A stretch of 52,319 nucleotides of DNA, taken from contig NZ_JMKP01000022.1 of NCBI RefSeq assembly GCF_000685805.1, positions 1-52,319 of the forward strand. Reading direction: 5' to 3'. The stretch's first letter is position 1, and each line of letters starts with the position of its first letter. The DNA is from Psychrobacter phenylpyruvicus DSM 7000 = NBRC 102152 (GTDB lineage Bacteria > Pseudomonadota > Gammaproteobacteria > Pseudomonadales > Moraxellaceae). The position numbers were made by a program, and so were the translations under genes. This document shows, in pieces, positions 26,967 to 36,883 of this stretch. The notes beneath the pieces were generated by a model. That model was not told where the DNA came from, did no database searches, and saw only the letters and a program-made list of their open reading frames with translations.

Positions 26967-27075
26967 TTAACAGGCCCGTCTCTTTAATAGGGCGTGAACG
27001 GCGTTGTTTCATCTTTGAGGCGACGCTTACTTATTTACGCCCTCATCTCATTAACTATTTAGGGATAAATACGTT

Positions 27076-27870
27076 ATGTCACAACAAGACCAAGGAAGTC
27101 CTACCCCCATTATAGAGACTAAAACAGACCAAGGTGTTGCTATGCAAGATATTAGATCGTCAAAGAATTTAGCCGCCTTCACAGAGGTAGTTGAGTCTCG
27201 CCGTTCAGTAAGACGATTTACAGACACTCCTATTCCCGATGATGTTTTGCAAGATTGCTTGCGCTTAGCCATGCTTGCCCCTAACTCAAGCAACTTACAG
27301 CCTTGGGAGTTTTATGTTATTGAAACGGCAGACAAGCGTAGCAAAGCCAGTAAAATTTGTATGAACCAAAATGCAGCAAGAACTGCTAATAAGTTGATTG
27401 CTGTCGTTGCAAGAACAGATACTTGGCGCGACCATGCCAAACAAAATATTCGTGACTTTCCAGATGGCAAAGCCCCAAAAAAAGTACGCGACTACTACGA
27501 AAAAATTGTCCCCATGGATTTCCTACGAGGTCCTGCAGGAGTTTTCTCTGCCGTTAAATGGGGAATGACTAAAGCGGTAAGACAATTTAAAGGCCCTATC
27601 AAAACCCCTTGTTATACCTATGATGACATCAAAAACTGGGCCATGTATAACACAGCACTGGCTGCTGAAAACTTGATTTTAGCCATTCGTGCTCACGGCT
27701 TTGATAGCTGTGCTATGGGCGGCTTTGATGAGCCTGCATTAAAAAAGCTACTTAATCTTAGTGACCACCACCATGTGGTTATGATGATTGCTGCTGGTGA
27801 GCGTGCCGAAAGAGGTATCTATCACAGCCAATTCCGTTTTGATTACGATAAGTTCGTTAAACGGGTTTGA
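27076..27870 (+). CDS. Nitroreductase family protein (first paralogue)
   Basis: 264 aa flavin-dependent oxidoreductase of the nitroreductase fold. FMN-binding residues are in ESRRSVRRFTDTPI (Arg-Arg-Ser-x-Arg) and APNSSNLQPWEFYV; a C-terminal GGFDEPALKKLL and MMIAAGERAERG complete the pattern. Substrate unknown. AGGGA precedes the ATG. It lies 109 nt after gcvH and 86 nt before a paralogue, both between gcvH and gcvP, so glycine-controlled expression is likely unless a local promoter exists. Confidence 0.9.
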   Translation: MSQQDQGSPTPIIETKTDQGVAMQDIRSSKNLAAFTEVVESRRSVRRFTDTPIPDDVLQDCLRLAMLAPNSSNLQPWEFYVIETADKRSKASKICMNQNAARTANKLIAVVARTDTWRDHAKQNIRDFPDGKAPKKVRDYYEKIVPMDFLRGPAGVFSAVKWGMTKAVRQFKGPIKTPCYTYDDIKNWAMYNTALAAENLILAIRAHGFDSCAMGGFDEPALKKLLNLSDHHHVVMMIAAGERAERGIYHSQFRFDYDKFVKRV

Positions 27871-27956
27871 TGTTTTTCAATCATACTTATTGAAATGACA
27901 CTTACTGAATATTAAAAGTATTCAATGACATTTAACTTGCAAAGGATATGCTAAAA

Positions 27957-28757
27957 ATGACAAAACAGTCGCATGATGAGCCTCATATAGAAAGCCAAAA
28001 AACAGAGGGGCAAAAAAGCCATCAACCAAAATCAAGTAGCCTAAATGCACCGCATCTAGAGGCTTTTAAACAGGTGATTGAGTCACGCCGAGCCGTAAGA
28101 CGTTTCACCGATACCCCTATCCCTGATGAGGTTCTTAAAGATTGTTTGCGTATGGCAATGCTTGCGCCTAATGCTAGTAATCTTCAGCAATGGGAATTTT
28201 ATGTTATTGATTCAGAGGAAGTTAAGAAAAAAGCAGTTAAGCTTTGCCTTGGACAAAACGCAGCCAAGACCTCTAGTAGATTGATAGCCGTTGTTGCTCG
28301 CACTGATAATTGGCGACAACATAGCAAGCAAATTATTAAAGAATATCCACAACAGCCGGTACCAGCAAAGGTTAAGAGATATTACGAAAAACTTATTCCA
28401 ATGGTTTATACCCAAGATCCAATTAATGCACTAGCTGTGGTCAAATGGGGATTTGCCACCGTACATCGCAAAGTTAAAGGCCCCGTAGTCACGCCATACT
28501 ACACTCAGGCTGACCAAGTAAAATGGGCGCTTAGCAATACGTTTTTAGCAGCTGAGAACTTAATGTTGGCGCTAAGAGCATACGGATTTGATAGCTGCCC
28601 TATGGGTGGATTCGATGAGCCAGGTATGAAAAAACTACTGGGCTTAACCCGTCACCATCATATTGCCATGATGATTGGTGCGGGTGAAAGAAGCGACAAC
28701 GGTATTTACCACGAACAATTTAGGTTCGATTACGACCAATTTGTTAAGCACGTTTAA
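27957..28757 (+). CDS. Nitroreductase family protein (second paralogue)
   Basis: 266 aa, tandem paralogue of the preceding gene; long blocks are shared (ESRRAVRRFTDTPIPDEVL, FDSCPMGGFDEP, GAGERSDNGIYHEQFRFDYD). The start at 27957 is preferred because AAGGA stands ten bases before it; the ATG at 27948 is only two bases from that site. The N-terminal 30 residues are polar and variable. Function is probably reduction of a quinone- or nitro-type substrate with FMN, inferred from family only. Confidence 0.9.
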   Translation: MTKQSHDEPHIESQKTEGQKSHQPKSSSLNAPHLEAFKQVIESRRAVRRFTDTPIPDEVLKDCLRMAMLAPNASNLQQWEFYVIDSEEVKKKAVKLCLGQNAAKTSSRLIAVVARTDNWRQHSKQIIKEYPQQPVPAKVKRYYEKLIPMVYTQDPINALAVVKWGFATVHRKVKGPVVTPYYTQADQVKWALSNTFLAAENLMLALRAYGFDSCPMGGFDEPGMKKLLGLTRHHHIAMMIGAGERSDNGIYHEQFRFDYDQFVKHV

Positions 28758-28870
28758 TTTAGAAGTTTTACAACCGGTACGACAACTGCCAGTTTAATCC
28801 GGGTTTACGGTTTTCACGCTTATTGCCGTAAAACCTAGCCACATGTTTGATTTAACCATTAAGGACTGCC

Positions 28871-31765
28871 ATGACCTCCCAAAACACAAACTCTAACCTA
28901 TCTTTTGACGGTCTATTTGACGAAGCACGTTTTGTAGCCAGACACTTAGGTTCAGGGGCTAACGATCAAGCAGAAATGCTTAAAGCGGTTGGCTATGATG
29001 ACATGGACAGCTTTATCGCTGATACCGTGCCTGAAGCTGTACGCATGAACCGCGAACTAGAACTACCAAAAGCCATGAGTGAGCATAATGCTCTGGCCAA
29101 ACTACGTGGCATGGCTGATGACATCACGGTTAACAAAAGCTATATTGGCCAAGGCTACTCGCCAGTACGTATGCCGGCTGTTATTCAGCGTAACGTCCTA
29201 GAAAATCCAGGTTGGTATACCGCTTATACCCCTTACCAAGCTGAAATCTCACAAGGTCGTCTAGAGGCGTTATTGAACTTCCAACAAGTTTGTATCGACC
29301 TTACTGGCCTAGAATTGGCCGGCGCTTCCTTACTGGATGAGGCCACTGCTGCCGCTGAAGGTATGGCGATGGCGAAGCGTGTTAGCAAAAGTAAATCAAA
29401 TCAATTCTTCGTCGATGAGCGTATTTATCCTCAAACTTTAGACGTTATTCGCACCCGTGCCAAATACTTTGGTTGGGAAGTGGTTGTCGGCGACTTCGAA
29501 ACCGCCAAATCAGGCGACTTCTTTGGTGCCATCTTCCAATACGTAGGTCGTGAAGGTGATGTGGTTGATTTAACAGAGGTAATCGCTGCGGTTAAAGAGA
29601 ACAAAACCTATGCCCTAGTGGTCAGTGACATCATGAGCTTGGTGTTATTAAAATCACCAGCTGCTATGGGTGCTGATGTGGCTTTAGGGAGCACTCAGCG
29701 CTTCGGTATTCCAATGGGCTTTGGTGGTCCACACGCCGCCTACTTTGCCTTTACTGATAAAGCAAAACGTTCAGCCCCTGGTCGTATTATCGGGGTTTCA
29801 AAAGACGCTCAAGGCAACACTGCCCTACGTATGGCACTACAAACTCGTGAGCAACACATCCGCCGCGAGAAAGCCAACTCAAACATTTGTACTTCGCAAG
29901 TCTTGCTAGCCAACTTAGCGGGCATGTACGCGGTCTATCATGGCCCTGAAGGTCTAAAACGCATTGCTACCCGTATTCATGCTATGGCCACCGCCTTTAG
30001 TGATGCGATTAAAGCTTCTAATAGTGAGCTAAAAGTGGTTCACGATCAAATCTTTGATACAGTATTGATCGACTGCGGTTCTGAAAGATTGGCCACTCAA
30101 ATCTATGAAAATGCAGAAAATGTGGGCTATAACTTATGGCGTGAAGGTGACAGCAAACTGTCTGTTTCTTTCTCTGAAACCAGTAATGAGGCCGACTTTG
30201 AAACCCTAACTCAGCTGTTCACCAACAAAGCACAGCCATTACCAAGTGAAGCCAAAATCTCTTTAAACGACGCGGTTCTGCGTACTGATGCGATCTTGAC
30301 TCATCCAGTATTCAACTCGCACCACACTGAGCATGAGATGCTTCGTTACTTGAAAAAGCTTGAAGACAAAGACTTAGCCATGAACCGCAGCATGATTTCA
30401 CTGGGCAGCTGTACTATGAAATTAAATGCTACCAGTGAAATGCTACCGATTACTTGGAACGAGTTTGCTAACGTGCATCCTTTTGCACCCCAAGATCAAG
30501 TAACCGGTTACTTGGCCATGATTGAAAGCCTACAAGAGCAATTAAAAGCCATCACCGGCTTTGATGATATCTCAATGCAGCCAAACTCTGGGGCTTCTGG
30601 TGAATATGCAGGTCTACTAGCCATTCGCCGCTACCATGAGTCATTGGGTCAAACCAACCGTGATGTGTGTTTAATTCCTAAATCCGCTCATGGTACCAAC
30701 CCAGCTACCGCGCAGATGATGGGTATGAAAGTTGTGGTAATCGCCACTGATGATAATGGTAACGTTGACGTTGAAGACCTAAAAGCGAAGTGTGAAGAGC
30801 ACAGCGAAAACTTAGGTGCGCTAATGATCACCTATCCGTCTACACACGGTGTGTTTGAAGCCGGTATCCGTGATATCTGTGATTTAATTCACAGCCATGG
30901 TGGTCAAGTGTATATGGACGGCGCCAACATGAACGCTCAAGTGGGCATCATGCAGCCTGCAGAAGTCGGTGCTGACGTACTGCACATGAACCTGCACAAA
31001 ACCTTCTGTATCCCACACGGCGGCGGTGGTCCAGGCATGGGCCCTATCGGTATGAAGGCTCACTTAGCGCCTTTCAAAGCCAACCATAGCGTGGCCCCAG
31101 TATTTAATGCGACTCAAGACACCACTGCGGTCTCAGCGGCGCCTTATGGTTCAGCCAGCATCTTACCTATCTCATGGATGTACATCACCATGATGGGCCG
31201 TGATGGTCTGCTACAAGCCACTAAGACAGCGCTATTAAACGCCAACTATGTAGCAAGCCAGCTACAAGATGATTACCCTGTACTTTACACCGGTAAAAAC
31301 GGCCGTGTGGCGCACGAATGTATCATTGATATCCGTCCGCTTAAAGAAGAGACCGGCATCACTGAAGCGGACATCGCTAAGCGTCTGATGGACTATGGTT
31401 TCCATGCGCCAACTATGAGCTTCCCAGTAGCGGGTACGCTAATGATTGAGCCAACAGAGTCAGAAGCTAAGCATGAGCTTGACCGCTTTATCTCTGCGCT
31501 GAAATCTATTAAGCAAGAAGCGCTTAAAGTGAAAGAAGGCACTGATGGCTGGACGGCTGACAATAACCCATTGGTTAACGCACCTCATACAGCGTTCGTT
31601 ATCACTAGCGATGATTGGAACTATCCATACAGCCGTGATACTGCTGCGTTCCCATTAGACTATATCCGTCAGCATAAATTCTGGCCAACCGTCGGTCGTA
31701 TCGATGATGTGTACGGCGATAAGAATCTAATGTGTAGCTGCCCAAGCATCGAAAACTATATGTAA
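28871..31765 (+). CDS. gcvP: Glycine dehydrogenase (decarboxylating), P protein
   Basis: PLP enzyme that decarboxylates glycine and loads the aminomethyl group on H protein. 964 aa, the full fused alpha-beta form. The PLP lysine is in [18 protein letters not shown] near residue 710. The N-terminal half has RHLGSG and [16 protein letters not shown] lies 6-10 nt before the ATG. Last gene of the gcv operon, ending at the terminator at 31812-31850. The L protein (lpd) is not in the window. Confidence 0.97.
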   Translation: MTSQNTNSNLSFDGLFDEARFVARHLGSGANDQAEMLKAVGYDDMDSFIADTVPEAVRMNRELELPKAMSEHNALAKLRGMADDITVNKSYIGQGYSPVRMPAVIQRNVLENPGWYTAYTPYQAEISQGRLEALLNFQQVCIDLTGLELAGASLLDEATAAAEGMAMAKRVSKSKSNQFFVDERIYPQTLDVIRTRAKYFGWEVVVGDFETAKSGDFFGAIFQYVGREGDVVDLTEVIAAVKENKTYALVVSDIMSLVLLKSPAAMGADVALGSTQRFGIPMGFGGPHAAYFAFTDKAKRSAPGRIIGVSKDAQGNTALRMALQTREQHIRREKANSNICTSQVLLANLAGMYAVYHGPEGLKRIATRIHAMATAFSDAIKASNSELKVVHDQIFDTVLIDCGSERLATQIYENAENVGYNLWREGDSKLSVSFSETSNEADFETLTQLFTNKAQPLPSEAKISLNDAVLRTDAILTHPVFNSHHTEHEMLRYLKKLEDKDLAMNRSMISLGSCTMKLNATSEMLPITWNEFANVHPFAPQDQVTGYLAMIESLQEQLKAITGFDDISMQPNSGASGEYAGLLAIRRYHESLGQTNRDVCLIPKSAHGTNPATAQMMGMKVVVIATDDNGNVDVEDLKAKCEEHSENLGALMITYPSTHGVFEAGIRDICDLIHSHGGQVYMDGANMNAQVGIMQPAEVGADVLHMNLHKTFCIPHGGGGPGMGPIGMKAHLAPFKANHSVAPVFNATQDTTAVSAAPYGSASILPISWMYITMMGRDGLLQATKTALLNANYVASQLQDDYPVLYTGKNGRVAHECIIDIRPLKEETGITEADIAKRLMDYGFHAPTMSFPVAGTLMIEPTESEAKHELDRFISALKSIKQEALKVKEGTDGWTADNNPLVNAPHTAFVITSDDWNYPYSRDTAAFPLDYIRQHKFWPTVGRIDDVYGDKNLMCSCPSIENYM

Positions 31766-31811
31766 TCAACGGCTGCTAACTTATAGTGACTGTTAGCTTT
31801 ATAGTGACAAT

Positions 31812-31850
31812 AAAAAAACCTTCAGGTATAAAGCCTGAAGGTTTTTTTAT
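31812..31850 (+). terminator. gcv operon terminator
   Basis: AACCTTCAGG (31817-31826) pairs with CCTGAAGGTT (31834-31843), with A7 before and T7 after. A smaller GCTAAC/GTTAGC hairpin lies just upstream at about 31774-31796. Confidence 0.93.
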
Positions 31851-32024
31851 TTATAAGTTTAGATTATACAGCTCAAATTAACCTTTAATGACATTTTTTA
31901 ACCCATAGCCCCTAATTCTCTATTTATAATCAATATTATGATGTCTTATTATTAAATAACTTTATAATTAAACTAAACTATAACTAGAGAATTCTCTTAA
32001 AATACTCTTAATTAGGAACTACTT

Positions 32025-32753
32025 TTGTCAAAATCTAAGTCATCGATTGCAGTATCTAAAGCTCCCCATAAGCCCTTCGTGGTATTAATACATGGGCTAC
32101 ATCAAAAAGCTTGGGTTATGCAGCCACTAGCAAAGCAACTTCAAAGTCATGGCTTTGCTACCTATCAGCATAACTACTACAGCCTACGCGATAGTATTGA
32201 TAAGCACAGCACAGCCCTTAATAATTGGTTGCTTAACAACCATGACCCCTCTATACCAATCAACATGGTCGGTCATAGCTTAGGCGGACTGATAATTAGA
32301 GATTTTATTGCAAGGTTTCCACAATGGAAGATTGGGCGCTGCGTCACACTGGGCACCCCGCACAAGGGCAGTACCACTGCTAAATATGCTAATAAACTAC
32401 TGTCACCTTTAGTGGGAAATGCTTATGAAAATGCATTAGATGGACAAAATGCACCACTAAAAAAAGGCGTTAGCTTAGGAGTGATCGCTGGTAATACCCC
32501 TTATGGTCTAGGGCAGATTGTACTTAACTATCACAACCAAAAGTCAAAGTTTAGCCCCTCTCAGTGTGAGCATGATGGGACGGTTTATGTCTATGAAACC
32601 AAGCTTGAAACAGCAACTGATCACATCACTCTTCCTGTCTCACATACTGGAATGTTAATTAATCAGGCTGTGGCAGAGCAAACCGCTTATTTTTTGGATC
32701 ATGGAATGTTTAATAGACCCGTCTTAAAGAAGCCTGTTAATAAAAAATCATAA
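32025..32753 (+). CDS. Alpha/beta hydrolase, lipase-like
   Basis: 242 aa. HGLHQKAWVMQPLA gives the oxyanion region, the nucleophile Ser is in MVGHSLGGLIIRDF (near residue 85), and a C-terminal His lies in LPVSHTGML. GTPHKGS is typical of PGAP1/lipase-type esterases. No signal peptide, so cytosolic. The start is TTG at 32025, about 8 nt after AGGA. It converges on rnd with only 10 bp between stops. The ester substrate is not known. Confidence 0.85.
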   Translation: MSKSKSSIAVSKAPHKPFVVLIHGLHQKAWVMQPLAKQLQSHGFATYQHNYYSLRDSIDKHSTALNNWLLNNHDPSIPINMVGHSLGGLIIRDFIARFPQWKIGRCVTLGTPHKGSTTAKYANKLLSPLVGNAYENALDGQNAPLKKGVSLGVIAGNTPYGLGQIVLNYHNQKSKFSPSQCEHDGTVYVYETKLETATDHITLPVSHTGMLINQAVAEQTAYFLDHGMFNRPVLKKPVNKKS

Positions 32754-32771
32754 GCCTATCCGCTTATGATT
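32746..32771. terminator. Hairpin shared by two convergent stop codons
   Basis: AATCATAAGC (32746-32755) and GCTTATGATT (32762-32771) form a perfect 10-bp stem with a 6-nt loop. The hydrolase stop TAA and the rnd stop lie opposite each other inside the stem. A short A run precedes it; there is no proper T tract after it on either strand, so intrinsic termination would be weak. Confidence 0.6.
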
Positions 32772-34062
32772 CATCATCTTCTTGTTGCATACGCATGCCT
32801 TCTTGCAACTGCTGTTTATAAGTCTCAAGCAGTGGAATTAAGGTTTGCATCACCCAAGGATTACGCCACCCTTTAAGCCCTTCTGGGATATCCTCGATAG
32901 GCAGATCATAAGCCACAATCTCATAAAGCTGAGACAGCCATTTTTTGCGCATAAGCACGTTGGCGGGAACACCAGTCTCGGCTTCATAGTCTTTTATAAC
33001 CTGATTTACTGCTTTTGAGACCGTTTTATCTTTAGAGCGATAAGGAGGTAATATTCGAGCAGGCTGTTCATCAACAGGTAGATTGCGTGCTTTATTAATA
33101 ATACCAATCAACTCTTCACCGTACAGATGAATCATACTACGATGCATGGTGGTTTTTTGGGTCAGTTGCTTAACGCTTTTTGGAAATTCCACCACCACAT
33201 CGCGTACCGCTTGTTTTTTCAAGATAAAGGTTTTTGGTTGATTGGTGGCACGGGCCAAAGCTTCTCGCCAGCTAGATACGGCTTGTAACACTGCCAATTG
33301 CTCACCGGTATAACGAAAATCAGCCATTGCTAAATAAGTGGCATCATCTTCAACATTAGCCGCCTCGTACAATTCCTTGGTATATAGCTGACAGTCTTCA
33401 ATCACCTTGTCTAATAGGTCTCGTTTAACAAGCTGCTGATGTAAGATATCATACAGATTAAGCAAGTAGCGCACATCATCAATAGCGTAGCACTCTTGCT
33501 CATGGGTCAGTGGCCGCGCCAACCAGTCTGATTGACTCTCCCCTTTTTCAACATGAATATCTAACTCCTGACTCAGTGCCTGCTGATAGCCCATCTGCAA
33601 CTGACCGGTTAAATAAGACAATGCTATCTGGGTATCAAAGACATTGGTTAAAGCTGGGCTTTCTGATAACAGATAAAAAATACCCAAGTCCTCGCCACAA
33701 GCATGCCAAATCATCAATGGCATCTCTTCTAATACTACCCAAAACTCAGTCAAATCAAGCTTAGGGGCATCAATCAAGTATATACACTCACCGGTATTGA
33801 TCTGCACTAAGGCTAGTATCGGGAAATAAGTGCTGCGCTTAATAAACTCCGTATCCAAAGCCACTCTATCTCGGGTTTCTAAATCGTCAAGACAGGCTTC
33901 TAGAGCATCAAAGTCAGATACCCAGTGTACTGGTAAATTGGTAGAAGCCTCCAAATCTTGTTTGATAGCTGCTACATCAAGCAATTTACTAGGGTCATTA
34001 ATAGTCGCTGTTTTTGCTGCCGACTCTTGAGTGGAGGTGCTGTCTGTGGATACCTGAGTCAT
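32764..34062 (-). CDS. rnd: Ribonuclease D
   Basis: 3'-5' exoribonuclease used in tRNA and other small RNA 3' maturation. DEDDy motifs: VALDTEFIKRSTYFP, a WHACGEDLGIF block and YAIDDVRYLLNLY. A C-terminal HRDC domain follows. 432 aa is longer than the E. coli enzyme (about 375), with extra residues at the N-terminus, where the first 25 are low complexity (Ser/Thr/Gln). Transcribed on the minus strand after recR, 115 nt away. The gap has a 17-bp repeat. Confidence 0.93.
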   Translation of the reverse strand: MTQVSTDSTSTQESAAKTATINDPSKLLDVAAIKQDLEASTNLPVHWVSDFDALEACLDDLETRDRVALDTEFIKRSTYFPILALVQINTGECIYLIDAPKLDLTEFWVVLEEMPLMIWHACGEDLGIFYLLSESPALTNVFDTQIALSYLTGQLQMGYQQALSQELDIHVEKGESQSDWLARPLTHEQECYAIDDVRYLLNLYDILHQQLVKRDLLDKVIEDCQLYTKELYEAANVEDDATYLAMADFRYTGEQLAVLQAVSSWREALARATNQPKTFILKKQAVRDVVVEFPKSVKQLTQKTTMHRSMIHLYGEELIGIINKARNLPVDEQPARILPPYRSKDKTVSKAVNQVIKDYEAETGVPANVLMRKKWLSQLYEIVAYDLPIEDIPEGLKGWRNPWVMQTLIPLLETYKQQLQEGMRMQQEDDES

Positions 34063-34103
34063 GGAAGTCTTCTTTACCGTGATAAATAGAAATAAAAAAT
34101 TAG

Positions 34104-34134
34104 AGTTTGGGTTATATTGAAGTTTGGGTTATAT
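34104..34134. repeat. 17-bp direct repeat between recR and rnd
   Basis: AGTTTGGGTTATAT occurs at 34104-34117 and 34121-34134, with part of a third unit after it. The gap lies on the minus strand between the recR stop and the rnd start. Confidence 0.75.
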
Positions 34135-34177
34135 AGAGTTTATAACCAAAAAATTTACTAATTATTAAAAGAGGTTA

Positions 34178-34765
34178 CTAAGAGCGATTTTGTAAGGCTT
34201 GAGAGAGAGTCATGCTGTCTAAATACTCTAGCTCTCCGCCCATCGGGATACCTTGGGCTATACGAGTGACCTTACCCACATGACGACGAACCGCTTCAGA
34301 GATAAAGTGCGCCGTAGTCTGACCCTCCACCGTAGTACTGGTGGCCAAAATCAGCTCCTCTACAGGCGAGACCTTCACTCGATTAACCAACTGATCAATA
34401 TTAAGATCATCGGCATTGATACCATCAAGTGGCGATAGATGACCACCCAATACAAAATATCGACCACGATATCCGCCAGATTGTTCAATGGCCATTACGT
34501 CTGCAGCCGTTTCTACTACGCACAGTATCTTGTCATCGCGTCTAGGGTCTAAACAAATGGGGCAAATCTCATCATCACTAAAAGAATGGCATTGCTGGCA
34601 TTCAATAATACCATGCATGGCAATATCTAAAGCCTGCGCCAATGCCGAGCCTTGAGGCCTTTTGCCGTTAAGCAAATGCAGGGCCATGCGTTGGGCGGTC
34701 TTCTGACCCACACCCGGCAGTACCCGCAGCTGCTTAACCAAATTATCAAATTTTTCGGTTAACAA
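34178..34765 (-). CDS. recR: Recombination mediator RecR
   Basis: RecFOR-pathway protein that loads RecA at single-strand gaps. 195 aa: N-terminal helix-hairpin-helix ([19 protein letters not shown]), C4 zinc finger [16 protein letters not shown], and a Toprim domain with [15 protein letters not shown]. The start is TTG at 34765 (MLTEKF), with AAGGTGAT upstream. Directly downstream of ybaB on the minus strand, the usual pairing; dnaX, which often comes before them, is not here. Confidence 0.95.
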   Translation of the reverse strand: MLTEKFDNLVKQLRVLPGVGQKTAQRMALHLLNGKRPQGSALAQALDIAMHGIIECQQCHSFSDDEICPICLDPRRDDKILCVVETAADVMAIEQSGGYRGRYFVLGGHLSPLDGINADDLNIDQLVNRVKVSPVEELILATSTTVEGQTTAHFISEAVRRHVGKVTRIAQGIPMGGELEYLDSMTLSQALQNRS

Positions 34766-34928
34766 TCAATCACCTTTTTTATATGCAAAATATTTTACTA
34801 ATACATATTTTAGCAACTTATAGAGTCAGACACGACCACAAGCTACTAAATAAAAAATGGGGGGTAATTTAGTCATTACCACCCCATTCAATACAACTAT
34901 TTTGTAATAAATTTCCGCTAAGACTAGA

Positions 34929-35261
34929 CTAGCCAAATAGGCCTTGCATACCTGGTGGTAAACCCATACCACTAGTGGCATTGGCTAAGGTAGTCTCTGA
35001 TAGCTCATCAGCTTTGGTTACGGCAGCGTTGATTGCTGCGGCAATTAAATCTTCGATTAAGTCTGGCTCATCTTCCAATAAGCTTGGGTCAATAGATAGA
35101 CGCTTAACCACATGACGGCCAGTCATGGTTACTTTAACCAGACCATTACCAGCTTCTGCCTGAACTTCTTTATCAGCCAGCTCTTTTTTTGCTTTTTCAA
35201 CATTGGCTTCAACTTGCTTTTGCATCGCCTGAGCTTGCTGCATAAGGGCTTGAATATTCAT
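34929..35261 (-). CDS. ybaB: YbaB/EbfC family nucleoid-associated protein
   Basis: 110 aa DNA-binding protein that forms dimers shaped like tweezers. Helical N-terminus [18 protein letters not shown], followed by [25 protein letters not shown] precedes the ATG. 163 nt upstream of recR on the same strand. Length and sequence are typical. Confidence 0.94.
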   Translation of the reverse strand: MNIQALMQQAQAMQKQVEANVEKAKKELADKEVQAEAGNGLVKVTMTGRHVVKRLSIDPSLLEDEPDLIEDLIAAAINAAVTKADELSETTLANATSGMGLPPGMQGLFG

Positions 35262-35368
35262 GATTACCTCATTAGATTTTTAAAACATTTCGAATTAGTC
35301 TTGTTATACGCCTCATTATACTGATAACTTAAGGGGCTGTCTAAAAAGTTATGTTTTAAGCTTGTGAC

Positions 35369-36676
35369 TTAGCTTAAGCTATCTAGCCCTCGCGCCAAAT
35401 CTTTAATAATATCGTCCACCTCTTCTAAACCCACCGAGAGTCGAATAAGTGCCTCAGTTACTCCCGCTTCAGCACGAGCTTGTGCCGAAACTCTAAAGTG
35501 AGTAGTGGTTGCAGGGTGGGTCACAGTGGTCTTAGCGTCCCCTAAGTTATTGGTAATGGACACCATCTTAGTGCTATCAATAACGTGCCAAGCAGCCGAC
35601 TGCGGAGTATGATTGCCCACAGCTTTCACCTCGAAGCCCATGATTGCCCCATAGCAGTTTTTGCGATGGTGTTGCTGTTTCGCTAGCTCATGCATCGGGT
35701 GGCTTGGCAAACCTGAGAAATGTACTTTTTCAACATTAGGATGATTAACCAGAAACTCAGCAATTTTGTTGGCATTATCACAGTGAGCCTGCATACGCAG
35801 ATTTAAGGTCTCAAGGCCTTTGATAAAAACCCAAGCATTAAATGGACTCATGCTAATACCACCAGAGCGAATCACGACGAAAGCTTGCTGCATCAGCTCT
35901 TCATTACCTACCAATGCACCGCCAAGGACTCTACCCTGACCATCTAGGTACTTAGTCGCTGAATGAATCACCACATCCGCTCCAAACTCTAAAGGACGCT
36001 GAATAGCAGGGGTAGCAAAGCAGTTATCTACCACAAATAACGCACCGTGAGCATGGGCAATGGCACTGATTGCTTTCATATCCGCAATCTGGCCTAATGG
36101 GTTACTGGGCGTCTCACAAAAAAATAAGCGGGTATTAGACTGCACCGCTTGTTCCCAAGCCTTATTATCAAAGCAGTCCACATAGGTGACACTGACACCA
36201 AACTTACCCATAAAGTTATTAAACAGACCGACCGATGAACCAAATAGCTGTTTGGCAGCAACAATATGATCACCTTGCTTCAGATAAGCCAAGCACATGG
36301 TCAAGATAGCACCCATACCCGAAGCCGTCGCTACCGCACGCTCCCCACCCTCTAAGGCTGCCAATCGACGCTCAAAAGTGCGTACTGTTGGGTTGGTATG
36401 ACGTGAATAGACGTTACCTGTCTTTGACCCATTGAAGTGAGCAGCGGCATCAGCCGCCGACTGATATACATAAGAGCTGGTGGTATAAATAGGATCATTA
36501 TGCTCGCCTTCGTCACTGCGATGCTGTCCTGCCCGTACAGCAATGGTCTGCATAGCATAGCCTTGGCTTAAGTCTAACGCATCACTACTCCAGTTATCAT
36601 CCAATTGATTGCTTTGAGGAGTTGCAGTTTGAGGGGCAGCAGAGGCTTGAGCGGTGTTTTGATTGTCATGGGTCAT
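35369..36676 (-). CDS. metZ: O-succinylhomoserine sulfhydrylase
   Basis: PLP enzyme of the Cys/Met metabolism family that makes homocysteine from O-succinylhomoserine and sulfide. PLP lysine in HSATKYLDGQGRVLGG; NPTVRTFERRLAALEGGE and NSLGD-like NNLGDAKTTVTHPATTTH fit the family. 435 aa; the first ~40 residues are a Gln/Ala/Asn-rich extension, so an internal ATG (M at QGYAMQTIAVRAG) is possible, though the upstream start is preferred. Single minus-strand gene, divergent from the dehydrogenase at 36884. The upstream gap has a 20-bp direct repeat (TTGGCTTAACT at 36719-36729 and 36739-36749). Confidence 0.88.
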   Translation of the reverse strand: MTHDNQNTAQASAAPQTATPQSNQLDDNWSSDALDLSQGYAMQTIAVRAGQHRSDEGEHNDPIYTTSSYVYQSAADAAAHFNGSKTGNVYSRHTNPTVRTFERRLAALEGGERAVATASGMGAILTMCLAYLKQGDHIVAAKQLFGSSVGLFNNFMGKFGVSVTYVDCFDNKAWEQAVQSNTRLFFCETPSNPLGQIADMKAISAIAHAHGALFVVDNCFATPAIQRPLEFGADVVIHSATKYLDGQGRVLGGALVGNEELMQQAFVVIRSGGISMSPFNAWVFIKGLETLNLRMQAHCDNANKIAEFLVNHPNVEKVHFSGLPSHPMHELAKQQHHRKNCYGAIMGFEVKAVGNHTPQSAAWHVIDSTKMVSITNNLGDAKTTVTHPATTTHFRVSAQARAEAGVTEALIRLSVGLEEVDDIIKDLARGLDSLS

Positions 36677-36883
36677 AGTATTATCTATTATGGTTATTAA
36701 AGATTGGTGAAAGAAAAGTTGGCTTAACTTTTAAAAAATTGGCTTAACTAAGAGCTTTATCAAAATAAAAGTATTTTAGCAATATATCACTGTTTTTTTA
36801 TCGTTTTCGGATTTCCATTGTAAGCTAACGCTATTCTATTTTTAAATTAACAAAAAATTCAATTCATGCTAGGGAGTACCGCT

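Noticed and set aside
36866..36883. Earlier ATG for the 3-hydroxyisobutyrate dehydrogenase-like gene
   Set aside because: The AGGGAG ribosome site lies after it and before the ATG at 36884.
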